Shown here: positions 31,079-43,806 of the stretch, piece after piece | Numbering within the stretch: position 1 is the stretch's first letter | Layout: every line of letters begins with the position of its first letter | Assembly (NCBI GenBank): GCA_949825045.1 | Contig: OX463832.1 | Span: forward strand, 23,430,552-23,494,551 | DNA: 64,000 nucleotides | Source of the DNA: Argyresthia goedartella | Lineage: Eukaryota > Arthropoda > Insecta > Lepidoptera > Argyresthiidae | Direction: 5' to 3' | The notes under the pieces: model-generated | Seen by the model: the letters and a program-made list of their open reading frames with translations, nothing else | Databases searched by the model: none | What the model was told of the DNA's origin: nothing | Translations under genes and position numbers: made by a program

Positions 31079-32989
31079 ATCTGGAGACTTCACGCGTTGT
31101 ACAGCGCCCCTGGCGGCGAATTATCACGTGATAGCCTTTGGTGTTATGGTGTGATTGTGGTAGATGTTTAAAATATTTTTTTCCTAATACATTAGTTATT
31201 TTAATAGCTAAGAATGATTTAAAACTTTTGAATGTAATAATTGTTTTTATTATCTCACAAACTTAAATGTAAAATCGAAATAATGTAACGTTTTTAGTAA
31301 AAATAAGTTTAAACACAAATAAATGGTTCTGAACGAAATTGTTATTAATCTTTGTCTGACAATTACAACAAATAATTTGCAATGAGGTATTTTCTGACAG
31401 AAGAATAGAAAGTAATGCTCTCATAAAGCGTTTCCTCAATTTACGCTACAAATACCTGAATTTTCCATTACATAGATACATACCTACATATTTTTCATAT
31501 TTAACTGACACGAAATAATGTTGCAATGCCTACGCTTATAGAAATCGATGCCGTAAGGTTTATTACTATTGCTGACTTTCGTACCTACGAAGTGATACGA
31601 ATTGATCCACTGTAGAATAATTTCAGTGATTACTTAGTTATAGCATTATTTCAATGTCTATCAGCTATCATTATTAACAGTAATAAATAAAAGTACCTAG
31701 AGACCATGTCAAGTTTAATGGCCATTTCTTTTGCGGGGTGGTCGATGTTTATATGTTACCAAAAAGGTACACGACAAAAATAAGGTTGAATGTTATCGCC
31801 TTTTTATTTAAAGTATTTATCACACTCTAAATCAAAAACTATCATCGCAAGAAACCCTCAAGGAATCGTCTTACATCACTGGTTACTCCGACTTCTACTA
31901 GGTGATAAAAGCTTCTAGGTACCTGTTTTGCGATTCCTTATCATGTAATATATTTTATCTACACACATATCATAAATCCTCTTTACTGCATCCAAAAACC
32001 GCACGTTACGACCAGCATAATGTTATACTACATGGTACAAACTCATTTCTTAACTGAATATTGATACATTATGACCACAGTGTACCAATTTTCGACAAAT
32101 TATGACATTCAAATTTCGAATTCGCCTACGTGCCGCCCCTAGTTTGACTGTGAAGTTGGTACTACTGAACAAGCTTAACAAGTGCAGAGCAATCATCAAT
32201 TCGACCATGCAGATCGAACATGCGGTTCCTGAACACATCAAAGAGAGCTTATGATTTGTGTAGATAAACTAGTGTATGTAATGTACTTAGTTTAATTAGG
32301 CATTAAAACTCTCAAGTGATATTATTATGAAACGAGCCTTCGGGCTTTAATACCTTACATTATGTATCAGTCACATAAACTTCTATTATAGTTTCTGAAA
32401 AAGTTTTTCGAAATATTTTTTCTAGTACTTTTCTAGTTAGTTCTCGTGCTTGAGAATGGAATATTAGATTTTACCTTTTCACACCGACGAAGAGGCAGCC
32501 GATGCTATTTTAAATACCTCTGTGGCTCTGTGGTTGTGGCATGCCTACCATGCGAGAGTATAAAGATAAAAAAATCCCAGGTCTTGGATGTCGCTGTTTC
32601 TGGTTCCCACCACACAGGGTATCCTGGTGTGGGGTCAGAAGCAATGTATGTGCCTGTATATAAATAATTATTTTCATACAAAAGTACAAGGGTAAGCTTA
32701 AACGTGAGTAAGATCGAAATCGATAAAGAGGGTCGATTCGGTTTGCGGGACATCACCACCTCCGCGAGTTACTCTTTCCCCTCTGGCCATCAATACTGAC
32801 ATGAATGTTTGTTTATAGTTACACCTACCTACATATTATTTAGGAATTCTACAACTGTATGACATTTGGTACCAATAGAAAAATACGACAATAACAAAAT
32901 AATAAAAATGTTTTTTTTTTCTTCAAAATTATCATCATAATAAAGAGTGGTTTTAATTTTAAACTAAATAAACTTAATTTTAAGACCGT

Positions 32990-33145
32990 GTAGAGATAAA
33001 CTACGATAACGTGGCCCGCGCCTGCAATAGGAAATTAACCTTGTGTCTTTCTTTATGCTTACTCGCAAATACGCGCAAATGACAATACAAATTACTGACA
33101 TTTATATTGTCATTTGCGCGACATATTATCGCAGTTTATTTCTAC
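32990..33145. mobile_element. Hairpin MITE a, unit 1
   Basis: 156 bp; termini GTAGAGATAAACTACGATAA and, mirrored, TTATCGCAGTTTATTTCTAC. The inner palindrome gcgcaaatgacaata pairs with tattgtcatttgcgc around a short loop. Confidence 0.6.
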
Positions 33146-33794
33146 ATAACGCTCTGAAGACCACAAAACGACATACCCTAACATTCCTAACGCCTTTCCC
33201 CACATGGGGCAGGGGTTCCCCACAGGCGAAAACTACGAAGTCACAATGATAATTAGGTCCGGGAGAAGTTTGCCTATAAAGATCAAACATTATCGAATTA
33301 AAAAATAACATGTCCGTGGTTTTTAAAACCGGATGCCTATTACTACAGGAGCTTCTTAATGCATCATTTAATAATGTCTATATTTACAAGTCTTGTCTCG
33401 TGCGTCATTAATACTAGAATATTGTACTGCCATAATCATAATGTTAACTTGACCTACATCGCTACATACAGATATCGCTGAGCGAGGCCACCATGTCTCT
33501 CTCGCATACGTAAGCATCTCTCTTGTTTCCATGTGCCGCTAGCCCCTCCAGGCACTCAGGCGCCAAGAAAGTTGGCGTCAGGAATACTTAAGCGATAACA
33601 AGGGATTTAAGGACATTTGATAGAATAGAACAAAGCTTCGAATCAACTGCATCAGATGGCGTTTTGTCTTAGTTAGCGCATATGGGCGAAAAAATAGACA
33701 AAAGTATGATACTCCTTCGTTGCAACGATACACTGTATAAGCCTTCTAACCAGCTGTTTGGCGGGCCTTATTTTTTTAATCATGCGATCAAAGC

Positions 33795-33935
33795 TACAGA
33801 TAAACTACGAGAACATGGCGCGCCTTTCCACTACGCCATAGTTACGTTGTCACGCTCACTCGCGTCGTTACCACGCCCGCTGTCTCCCCGGCGAGTAGTG
33901 GAAGGGCGCACCATGTTATCGTAGTTTTTCTCTAC
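33795..33935. mobile_element. Hairpin MITE b, unit 1
   Basis: About 141 bp. The left arm with 'gataaactacgagaacatgg' and 'cctttccactacgcc' is mirrored by 'gagtagtggaagggcgcacc' and 'atgttatcgtagttt'. It shares its terminal sequence with MITE a and lies just beyond the stop codon of the zinc-finger exon. Copies are at 41146-41287, 48506-48647 and 54163-54300. Confidence 0.6.
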
Positions 33936-33964
33936 TATACAACATGAGAAATACATGTATAACC

Positions 33965-34456
33965 TCATAACTCAATCGGAACTTCTTGTAAAACTAGTTT
34001 ATAACCGCTTTTATTTTGTGCCGGAGCAACTTCAACCGGATTCTGAACATATCCATTTGAATTTCCATTAGACAGCAGACTCTTTAACATGCTGTCATTT
34101 GACACATAATTCCCATTAAACAGGTTGTCATTTGGTACATAATTCCCATCAGACTCCGTTAACACACAGATCGGGGCTGGAATCTCAAAGTCAATGCAGT
34201 CCATATAGTCATCGTTGTTGAGACCGTCCTGAGTCATGAGGTTATCGAATAAGATTTCTGGTCTGGCATCGTCAAAGGCCATTTCTGGTGTGTGGCTGCG
34301 AATGCAACGGTGTGTCGCAAGCACGGAGGGCCAGATAAAAGTCTCCTTACAGACAGGGCAATGCAGATTGTCCTTCTGGGTTGTTTGGCCGATGTTGTGG
34401 ATTTGTTGTAAATGTCTTCGGAGACAGTAGCCTGTTTAGAAGTATTTTTTGCACAG
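33965..34456 (-). pseudogene. Zinc-finger terminal exon, unit 1 copy (nonsense)
   Basis: 492 bp, the same length as unit 4. Codon 7 of the exon is TAA (34436-34438) where units 2-4 have TCA, which truncates the first finger. A Thr-to-Lys change precedes it. The second finger and tail remain open (HCPVCKETFIWPSVLATH) and end in EVPIEL. The acceptor cttccgcag is kept. If spliced it would yield a protein lacking both fingers. Confidence 0.7.
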
Positions 34457-34676
34457 CTGCGGAAGAGAAATCAGCCAATTGTACTAGGAAATTTATAAAT
34501 TTCGGCTCAGCTGTACAATATCTGGCATCGAGTATTTGTTTTTTTTTTTAATTCTACTCACCATAAGACGACATCTCACCAAAGGAGGATGCCCAAAAGA
34601 AAACCAGGCCCGACACAAATGAAGTTTGTCTCAAAATTAAGTGTATAATTTGTAAATTATTTGTCAAAAATAATTA

Positions 34677-35540
34677 CGACTGATCGGCGAGCTCGGCGGC
34701 ACCAATGTCGGGTGTCATATTGATGGTGTTTGTATGAACAACATCAGTTATGCCGATGACATGGTGCTGCTGAGCCCGTCGATTAGTGCTCTTAGGAAGC
34801 TTGTGTCTTTGTGTGAGTCCTATGCAGTGGCCCATGATGGGCTCAGGTATAATGCAAAAAAGAGTGAGCTTATGGTCTTCAAGTCTGGCTCTAAAACCTA
34901 CCATAATATGCCTGAAGTCTCACTCTGTGGTACACCTCTGTGTAGGGTACAGAAGTTTAAATACCTGGGCCACTGGGTCACTGAGGATCTTAGGGACAAT
35001 ATGGACATAGAGAGGGAACGCAGGTCGCTAGCTGTCCGCTGTAATATGTTGGCCCGAAGGTTTGCAAGGTGTTCAAAAGCAGTCAAAATCACGCTTTTTA
35101 AAGCATACTGTCAGTCATTTTACACCTGCAGCCTATGGGTCGACTTAACGCAGCGGGCATATGGCGACCTGCGAGTCCAGTATAACAACGCATTCAGGGT
35201 TCTGCTGCGACTGCCGCGGTTTTGCAGTGCCTCTGGAATATTTGCGGAGGCGCTTACGGATGACTTTTATGCTATAATGAGAAAACGGAACGCCTCCATG
35301 ATGGCGCGCCTCCGCGGCAGCACCAACAGGATTCTGAGTGTCTTCATAGACCGGTGGGACTCCCCAATGTTAAAACATTGGGTGCAGCTCCACACCAGGA
35401 TATAGATATTTAATTTATGTATTTGCTTATTTATTTTTGTTGTTGTCAAACCACTAACACTAGACTTTAAGATATTGTTACTAACACTATGGACTTATGT
35501 CTGAAATAAATGAATATTATTATTGTTATTATTATTAATT
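34677..35540 (+). pseudogene. 5'-truncated LINE fragment at the unit 1/2 junction
   Basis: Starts inside the reverse transcriptase (GELGGTNVGCHIDGVCMNNI, then YADD). The frame stays open for 223 residues from 34734 to 35405, through KFKYLGHWVTEDLRDN, NMLARRFARCSK and LFKAYCQSFYTCSLW. A 3' UTR with AATAAA and an (ATT)n tail follows and abuts P1 of the next unit. The endonuclease and the N-terminal half of the reverse transcriptase are missing, so it cannot be active. Confidence 0.8.
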
Positions 35541-36456
35541 AGAGCGAATAGTTAGCCAAATATGAATTACAACAATTTTTCACTTTATTTCATTCTTTAC
35601 ACGGGGCTTTTTACACCATCATTGAACTTGCCTCAATTCCTGATACAAAATCCGTCCATAAAATTATGTGATTTTGCCTTTTAAGATTTGCTACGGTCTA
35701 TTATTGTGACAATAATGACAAAGCTTCGTGGAGTTCTATAGTACATTACTGCAACGGTCCAAAATGATGACTATGTTGCTGGCAGCGGCTTATACCACAA
35801 ACCCCTGCGACTATCCCCTGCGAAGGGGATTTGTGGACTTTTTGACAATTTTTGTCCTTAAATCCCCTTCCGTCGTTACAACGCCGATCAAAGGAGATTT
35901 CTTTTCCATTTATTTACATGATTTTCCTTTTTAAGCCGAATTTAACGAACTTATTAGAAAATCAGTCATTATTTTGATACACAGGTAGGTATATAACTAT
36001 ATAAGGCATTCACATTTCAAGTTGCGGAGGCTCTTTGTTCGAGAAAAAAATATTAAAGAAGTTCATAAGTACCTATAACCTCCCGATTTAATGGCACCAT
36101 AACGCTAATTTTTCACTTCTTTCCACGTGTGGACTTAAGCTGACATTGTGTGTTATTTTTGGTTAAGTTTTTACTCAAATATAAGCATATTTTTTTGGCC
36201 TAATTATTAAAATATTTTACTCATTATGTTATTTATTCACCGTTTTGTTGAATTTCAAGACATTTTAATTTGTTGTTGACTAAAAATTATTACAAATAAA
36301 TGGTACAAGTCTAGTAGGTAAAGTCTTAACTGTTGGAAACTTGTTTTGAATTTGTATCGAAAAAATATCAGCAAATAGACAACGCCTGCAGCGAGGAGGA
36401 GAGATACTTATTATACTCTTTAGTTGAGGTTGTCAATTCGTTTTATATATCTGGAG

Positions 36457-38442
36457 TAGAGATGGGCAGTGCTTTTAATCATGTTAATATCATTTGGCTA
36501 GTAACAGGTTAATAACCGGTTAATAGCCACTTAGTAGCCAAAATGGCTATAAACCCTGCTATTAATATTTTTTATACCAATCATGTTTTTTTACGGTTAT
36601 ATTATCATTAGTGATCTGAAATTCAGATGCTTTCGGTCAAGTCTGTTGCGGACTTCTCAGCCAAGTGCGAATCAGAGTTTTCGGGAAATTTTGACGGGAA
36701 AAAGTCGCGAAAAGGGTGTCGTAGTTACTAGTCCAATTTGCTTCAAAATCAATATCTGGGGATCCGGTTGGAGTGTGATCATGATTCTGATGTCAGATTA
36801 TGAAAAAGTGGCCGCCATTTTGAACTTTGCAGTTCCTGGTCCGATTTGCTTCAAAATCGATATCTGGAGATTTCATATTGCCTAAACATTCATGAGATTC
36901 ATCTAATTAAAACTTAAAAAGTGTGACAAACACACCTATTATGCATGCTCAATAGCTATCACCAACTTAAGTACCTATTATAAATCTAAACGAAAACCAG
37001 TGAAGTTCGTACAGATTTGGCAAAATATTATAAAATAACTCATAAAAAAAAAAACTAAATCCCCAAACAGTGCTTTTAGTGGATATGATACCTTCCCCCG
37101 ACCGTATACTTCGTACCATTCAGGTAGACACACGGGTTCTCTCTCGAACGCAGAACATTTTCAGATATATATTTGTGCCAGAAACAGATGGAGTGCGTCT
37201 TCGCCGATCACTTCTGCCTGCGTCAAGTACCAACCCTCCAGCCAATGGCGATTTTGAACTCTAACTTAAGGCGTTAGTGTTCACAACCTATCACCAGAAA
37301 AAAAAATAAAACAGATTCACTTAGCTGGTGGAAGGGGATTTGCAGCTCTACTCAGTTGCATAAAAATGCAATTGCGAATTTGTCAGCTCCTTGTACATCA
37401 GCAGCTACTGAAAGGACGTTTAGTGCTCAAGCTGATGTACATAATGCTAAAAAGAATAGGTTAACTACAGAACGGGCAGGAAAAATAACGTATATATCCC
37501 ACAATTGGAACTTAACAAACAGACCATCCTATTCAACAAGTACACTAGTCACAGAAAGCGATCAGATGGATTGCTACTCGGAGTCACAGCCACCAACACC
37601 AAAAATTGATCCATTAGAATCCGATCCTATCCAAGAAGCCGATCTAATCCAAGATGCCAATCCAATCCAATTTCTTATCAGGACAGAAGGCAGTGATTGG
37701 GCTGCAGAATAACTTTTTAATTGGGCACACAATAAATAAATGAAAGAAAAAAAAAATAAAAAAAACAAAAATCATTGTAAATAAAATAGCTGATTGAAAC
37801 TTTTTAAATGGGCCAGGTTAGTTCCAAAAAATTGCATTCAAATTGTTTTAGATTTAGATTTTCCTAATTCTGATAACCATGCAAGGAAATTTGAAAACAA
37901 TAATAGCTTGGTTAGTTTAGGTTCTAGGTAATAGCCTCTAGAGGGCGCAACATCCCTTTGGCTTTGCTATAGTCGAATAAAAATGGCAGCCACTTTTTCA
38001 AAATCAGACGGCAGAATCATGATTAAACTCCAACCGGCTCCCCAGATATAAATTTTGAAGCAAATCAGACCAATAACTACGAAGTTCAAAATGGCGGCTA
38101 TTTTATTAAAATCTAACTTCAGAATCATGATTGGACTCGAACAGGATCCACAGATATCGATTTTGAAGCAAATCGGACTAATAACTACGACACCTTTTCC
38201 CCGACTTTTTCCCGTCAAAATTTCCCGAAAATTCTGATTCGCACTTGGCCGATAAATCCGCTACGGACTTGACCGAAAACATCCGTATTTCCGATCACTA
38301 GATAAAATGTACAACCATAAAAAATCAGTTTTGTTTTAAAAACATTAATAGCAGGGTTTATAGCCATATTGGCTATTAACTGGCTATAAACTGGCTATTA
38401 ACCGGTTACTAGCCAAACGATCTAGCTATTAACTCATCTCTA
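36457..38442 (+). mobile_element. hAT transposon, copy in unit 2
   Basis: Same site, same ATCTGGAG duplication (36449-36456, 38443-38450) and ends as in unit 1; 1,986 bp. It was inherited by unit duplication, not by a new insertion. Confidence 0.9.
37314..37712 (+). pseudogene. hAT transposase C-terminal remnant, unit 2
   Basis: Predicted protein identical to the unit 1 copy across the dimerisation block (PCTSAATERTFS) and the acidic tail. Confidence 0.85.
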
Positions 38443-40353
38443 ATCTGGAGACTTCACGCGTTGTACAGCGCCCCTGGCGGCGAATTATCACGTGATAGCC
38501 TTTGGTGTTATGGTGTGATTGTGGTAGATGTTTAAAATATTTTTTTCCTAATACATTAGTTATTTTAATAGCTAAGAATGATTTAAAACTTTTGAATGTA
38601 ATAATTGTTTTTATTATCTCACAAACTTAAATGTAAAATCGAAATAATGTAACGTTTTTAGTAAAAATAAGTTTAAACACAAATAAATGGTTCTGAACGA
38701 AATTGTTATTAATCTTTGTCTGACAATTACAACAAATAATTTGCAATGAGGTATTTTCTGACAGAAGAATAGAAAGCAATGCTCTCATAAAGCGTTTCCT
38801 CAATTTACGCTACAAATACCTGAATTTTCCATTACATAGATACATACCTACATATTTTTCATATTTAACTGACACGAAATAATGTTGCAATGCCTACGCT
38901 TATAGAAATCGATGCCGTAAGGTTTATTACTATTGCTGACTTTCGTACCTACGAAGTGATACGAATTGATCCACTGTAGAATAATTTCAGTGATTACTTA
39001 GTTATAGCATTATTTCAATGTCTATCAGCTATCATTATTAACAGTAATAAATAAAAGTACCTAGAGACCATGTCAAGTTTAATGGCCATTTCTTTTGCGG
39101 GGTGGTCGATGTTTATATGTTACCAAAAAGGTACACGACAAAAATAAGGTTGAATGTTACCGCCTTTTTATTTAAAGTATTTATCACACTCTAAATCAAA
39201 AACTATCATCGCAAGAAACCCTCAAGGAATCGTCTTACATCACTGGTTACTCCGACTTCTACTAGGTGATAAAAGCTTCTAGGTACCTGTTTTGCGATTC
39301 CTTATCATGTAATATATTTTATCTACACACATATCATAAATCCTCTTTACTGCATCCAAAAACCGCACGTTACGACCAGCATAATGTTATACTACATGGT
39401 ACAAACTCATTTCTTAACTGAATATTGATACATTATGACCACAGTGTACCAATTTTCGACAAATTATGACATTCAAATTTCGAATTCGCCTACGTGCCGC
39501 CCCTAGTTTGACTGTGAAGTTGGTACTACTGAACAAGCTTAACAAGTGCAGAGCAATCATCAATTCGACCATGCAGATCAAACATGCGGTTCCTGAACAC
39601 ATCAAAGAGAGCTTATGATTTGTGTAGATAAACTAGTGTATGTAATGTACTTAGTTTAATTAGGCATTAAAACTCTCAAGTGATATTATTATGAAACGAG
39701 CCTTCGGGCTTTAATACCTTACATTATGTATCAGTCACATAAACTTCTATTATAGTTTCTGAAAAAGTTTTTCGAAATATTTTTTCTAGTACTTTTCTAG
39801 TTAGTTCTCGTGCTTGAGAATGGAATATTAGATTTTACCTTTTCACACCGACGAAGAGGCAGCCGATGCTATTTTAAATACCTCTGTGGCTCTGTGGTTG
39901 TGGCATGCCTACCATGCGAGAGTATAAAGATAAAAAAATCCCAGGTCTTGGATGTCGCTGTTTCTGGTTCCCACCACACAGGGTATCCTGGTGTGGGGTC
40001 AGAAGCAATGTATGTGCCTGTATATAAATAATTATTTTCATACAAAAGTACAAGGGTAAGCTTAAACGTGAGTAAGATCGAAATCGATAAAGAGGGTCGA
40101 TGCGGTTTGCGGGACATCACCACCTCCGCGAGTTACTCTTTCCCCTCTGGCCATCAATACTGACATGAATGTTTGTTTATAGTTACACCTACCTACATAT
40201 TATTTAGGAATTTTACAACTGTATGACATTTGGTACCAATAGAAAAATACGACAATAACAAAATAATAAAAATGTTTTTTTTTTCTTCAAAATTATCATC
40301 ATAATAAAGAGTGGTTTTAATTTTAAACTAAATAAACTTAATTTTAAGACCGT

Positions 40354-40497
40354 GTAGAGATAAACTACGATAACGTGGCCCGCGCCTGCAATAGGAAATT
40401 AACCTTGTGTCTTTCTTTATGCTTACTCGCAAATACGCGCAAATGACAATACAAATTATTGTCATTTGCGCGACATATTATCGCAGTTTATTTCTAC
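40354..40497. mobile_element. Hairpin MITE a, unit 2 (12-bp deletion)
   Basis: 144 bp. The loop between the two inner arms is shortened by 12 bp compared with units 1, 3 and 4, as expected for slippage at a hairpin. Confidence 0.6.
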
Positions 40498-41145
40498 ATA
40501 ACGCTCTGAAGACCACAAAACGACATACCCTAACATTCCTAACGCCTTTCCCCACATGGGGCAGGGGTTCCCCACAGGCGAAAACTACGAAGTCACAATG
40601 ATAATTAGGTCCGGGAGAAGTTTGCCTATAAAGATCAAACATTATCGAATTAAAAAATAACATGTCCGTGGTTTTTAAAACCGGATGCCTATTACTACAG
40701 GAGCTTCTTAATGCATCATTTAATAATGTCTATATTTACAAGTCTTGTCTCGTGCGTCATTAATACTAGAATATTGTACTGCCATAATCATAATGTTAAC
40801 TTGACCTACATCGCTACATACAGATATCGCTGAGCGAGGCCACCATGTCTCTCTCGCATACGTAAGCATCTCTCTTGTTTCCATGTGCCGCTAGCCCCTC
40901 CAGGCACTCAGGCGCCAAGAAAGTTGGCGTCAGGAATACTTAAGCGATAACAAGGGATTTAAGGACATTTGATAGAATAGAACAAAGCTTCGAATCAACT
41001 GCATCAGATGGCGTTTTGTCTTAGTTAGCGCATATGGGCGAAAAAATAGACAAAAGTATGATACTCCTTCGTTGCAACGATACACTGTATAAGCCTTCTA
41101 ACCAGCTGTTTGGCGGGCCTTATTTTTTTAATCATGCGATCAAAG

Positions 41146-41287
41146 CTACAGATAAACTACGAGAACATGGCGCGCCTTTCCACTACGCCATAGTTACGTT
41201 GTCACGCTCACTCGCGTCGTAACCACGCCCGCTGTCTCCCCGGCGAGTAGTGGAAGGGCGCACCATGTTATCGTAGTTTTTCTCTAC
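41146..41287. mobile_element. Hairpin MITE b, unit 2
   Basis: Same inverted arms as in unit 1; one base change turns the short open frame through it into a stop. Confidence 0.6.
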
Positions 41288-41316
41288 TATACAACATGAG
41301 AAATACATGTATAACC

Positions 41317-41808
41317 TCATAACTCAATCGGAACTTCTTGTAAAACTAGTTTATAACCGCTTTTATTTTGTGCCGGAGCAACTTCAACCGGATTCTGAAC
41401 ATATCCATTTGAATTTCCATTAGACAGCAGACTCTTTAACATGCTGTCATTTGACACATAATTCCCATTAAACAGGTTGTCATTTGGTACATAATTCCCA
41501 TCAGACTCCGTTAACACACAGATCGGGGCTGGAATCTCAAAGTCAATGCAGTCCATATAGTCATCGTTGTTGAGACCGTCCTGAGTCATGAGGTTATCGA
41601 ATAAGATTTCTGGTCTGGCATCGTCAAAGGCCATTTCTGGTATGTGGCTGCGAATGCAACGGTGTGTCGCAAGCAAGGCGGGCCAGATAAAAGACTCCTC
41701 ACAGACAGGGCAATGCAGGTTGTCCTCCTGGGTTGTTTGCCCGATGTTGTGGATTTGTTGTAAATGTCTTCGGAGACAGTAGCCTGTTGAGAAGTATTTT
41801 GTGCACAG
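41317..41808 (-). CDS. Zinc-finger terminal exon, unit 2 copy
   Basis: 492 bp, acceptor cttccgcag, open to the stop at 41317. Both finger parts are complete (CTKYFSTGYCLRRH; CPVCEESFIWPALLATH). It encodes no start of its own and needs splicing to upstream exons that lie far away beyond unit 4. It could serve as an alternative last exon or be a silent duplicate. Confidence 0.45.
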   Translation of the reverse strand: MCTKYFSTGYCLRRHLQQIHNIGQTTQEDNLHCPVCEESFIWPALLATHRCIRSHIPEMAFDDARPEILFDNLMTQDGLNNDDYMDCIDFEIPAPICVLTESDGNYVPNDNLFNGNYVSNDSMLKSLLSNGNSNGYVQNPVEVAPAQNKSGYKLVLQEVPIEL

Positions 41809-42019
41809 CTGCGGAAGAGAAAACAGCCATTTGTACTAGGAAATTTATAAATTTCGGCTCAGCTGTACAATATCTGGCATCGAGTATATGTTTTTTTTAT
41901 TCTACTCACCATAAGACGACATCTCACCAAAGGAGGATGCCCAAAAGAAAACCAGGCCCGACACAAATGAAGTTTGTCTCAAAATTAAGTGTATAATTTG
42001 TAAATTATTTGTCAAAAAT

Positions 42020-42888
42020 AATTACGACTGATCGGCGAGCTCGGCGGCACCAATGTCGGGTGTCATATTGATGGTGTTTGTATGAACAACATCAGTTATG
42101 CCGATGACATGGTGCTGCTGAGCCCGTCGATTAGTGCTCTTAGGAAGCTTGTGTCTTTGTGTGAGTCCTACGCAGTGGCCCATGATGGGCTCAGGTATAA
42201 TGCAAAAAAGAGTGAGCTTATGGTCTTCAAGTCTGGCTCTAAAACCTACCATAATATGCCTGAAGGCTCACTCTGTGGTACACCTCTGTGTAGGGTACAG
42301 AAGTTTAAATACCTGGGCCACTGGGTCACTGAGGATCTTAGGGACAATATGGACATAGAGAGGGAACGCAGGTCGCTAGCTGTCCGCTGTAATATGTTGG
42401 CCCGAAGGTTTGCAAGGTGTTCAAAAGCAGTCAAAATCACGCTTTTTAAAGCATACTGTCAGTCATTTTACACCTGCAGCCTATGGGTCGACTTAACGCA
42501 GCGGGCATATGGCGACCTGCGAGTCCAGTATAATAACGCATTCAGGGTTCTGCTGCGACTGCCGCGGTTTTGCAGTGCCTCTGGAATATTTGCGGAGGCG
42601 CTTACGGATGACTTTTATGCTATAATGAGAAAACGGAACGCCTCCATGATGGCGCGCCTCCGCGGCAGCACCAACAGGATTCTGAGTGTCTTCATAGACC
42701 GGTGGGACTCCCCAATGTTAAAACATTGGGTGCAGCTCCACACCAGGATATAGATATTTAATTTATGTATTTGCTTATTTATTTTTGTTGTTGTCAAACC
42801 ACTAACACTAGACTTTAAGATATTGTTACTAACACTATGGACTTATGTCTGAAATAAATGAATATTATTATTGTTATTATTATTAATT
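42020..42888 (+). pseudogene. 5'-truncated LINE fragment at the unit 2/3 junction
   Basis: Same fragment and truncation point; open frame 42082-42753, with a Val-to-Gly change (MPEGSLCG). It abuts P1 of unit 3. Confidence 0.8.
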
Positions 42889-43806
42889 AGAGCGAATAGT
42901 TAGCCAAATATGAATTACAACAATTTTTCACTTTATTTCATTCTTTACACGGGGCTTTTTACACCATCATTGAACTTGCCTCAATTCCTGATACAAAATC
43001 CGTCCATAAAATTATGTGATTTTGCCTTTTAAGATTTGCTACGGTCTATTATTGTGACAATAATGACAAAGCTTCGTGGAGTTCTATAGTACATTACTGC
43101 AACGGTCCAAAATGATGACTATGTTGCTGGCAGCGGCTTATACCACAAACCCCTGCGACTATCCCCTGCGAAGGGGATTTGTGGACTTTTTGACAATTTT
43201 TGTCCTTAAATCCCCTTCCGTCGTTACAACGCCGATCAAAGGAGATTTCTTTTCCATTTATTTACATGGTTTTCCTTTTTAAGCCGAATTTAACGAACTT
43301 ATTAGAAAATCAGTCATTATTTTGATACACAGGTAGGTACATAACTATATAAGGCATTCACATTTCAAGTTGCGGAGGCTCTTTGTTCGAGAAAAAAATA
43401 TTAAAGAAGTTCATAAGTACCTATAACCTCCCGATTTAATGGCACCATAACGCTAATTTTTCACTTCTTTCCACGTGTGGACTTAAGCTGACATTGTGTG
43501 TTATTTTTGGTTAAGTTTTTACTCAAATATAAGCAATAATTTTTTTGGCCTAATTATTAAAATATTTTACTCATTATGTTATTTATTCACCGTTTTGTTG
43601 AATTTCAAGACATTTTTATTTGTTGTTGACTAAAAATTATTACAAATAAATGGTACAAGTCTAGTAGGTAAAGTCTTAACTGTTGGAAACTTGTTTTGAA
43701 TTTGTATCGAAAAAATATCAGCAAATAGACAACGCCTGCAGCGAGGAGGAGAGATACTTATTATACTCTTTAGTTGAGGTTGTCAATTCGTTTTGTATAT
43801 CTGGAG

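Larger units (their letters stand above)
28177..35540. repeat. Tandem array unit 1 (7,364 bp)
   Basis: Order: P1 (copy of gelsolin intron 6 segment), a ~400-bp segment P2 not present in unit 0, P3 with hAT insertion, P4 with hairpin MITEs a and b, the zinc-finger terminal exon (minus strand), and the junction LINE fragment. Nearly identical to units 2 and 3. Specific marks: a stop in the zinc-finger exon and a handful of substitutions. Confidence 0.9.
35541..42888. repeat. Tandem array unit 2 (7,348 bp)
   Basis: Same order as unit 1 with hAT at 36457-38442. It is marked by a 12-bp deletion in MITE a (the loop 'actgacatttat' is missing) and keeps an unbroken zinc-finger exon and an intact junction-LINE frame. 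Confidence 0.9.

Noticed and set aside
32446..32759. Recurring frames around 'gttgtggcatgcctaccatgcgagag' in P4, both strands
   Set aside because: Probably a tRNA-headed SINE relic; both strands are open by chance and neither resembles a protein family.
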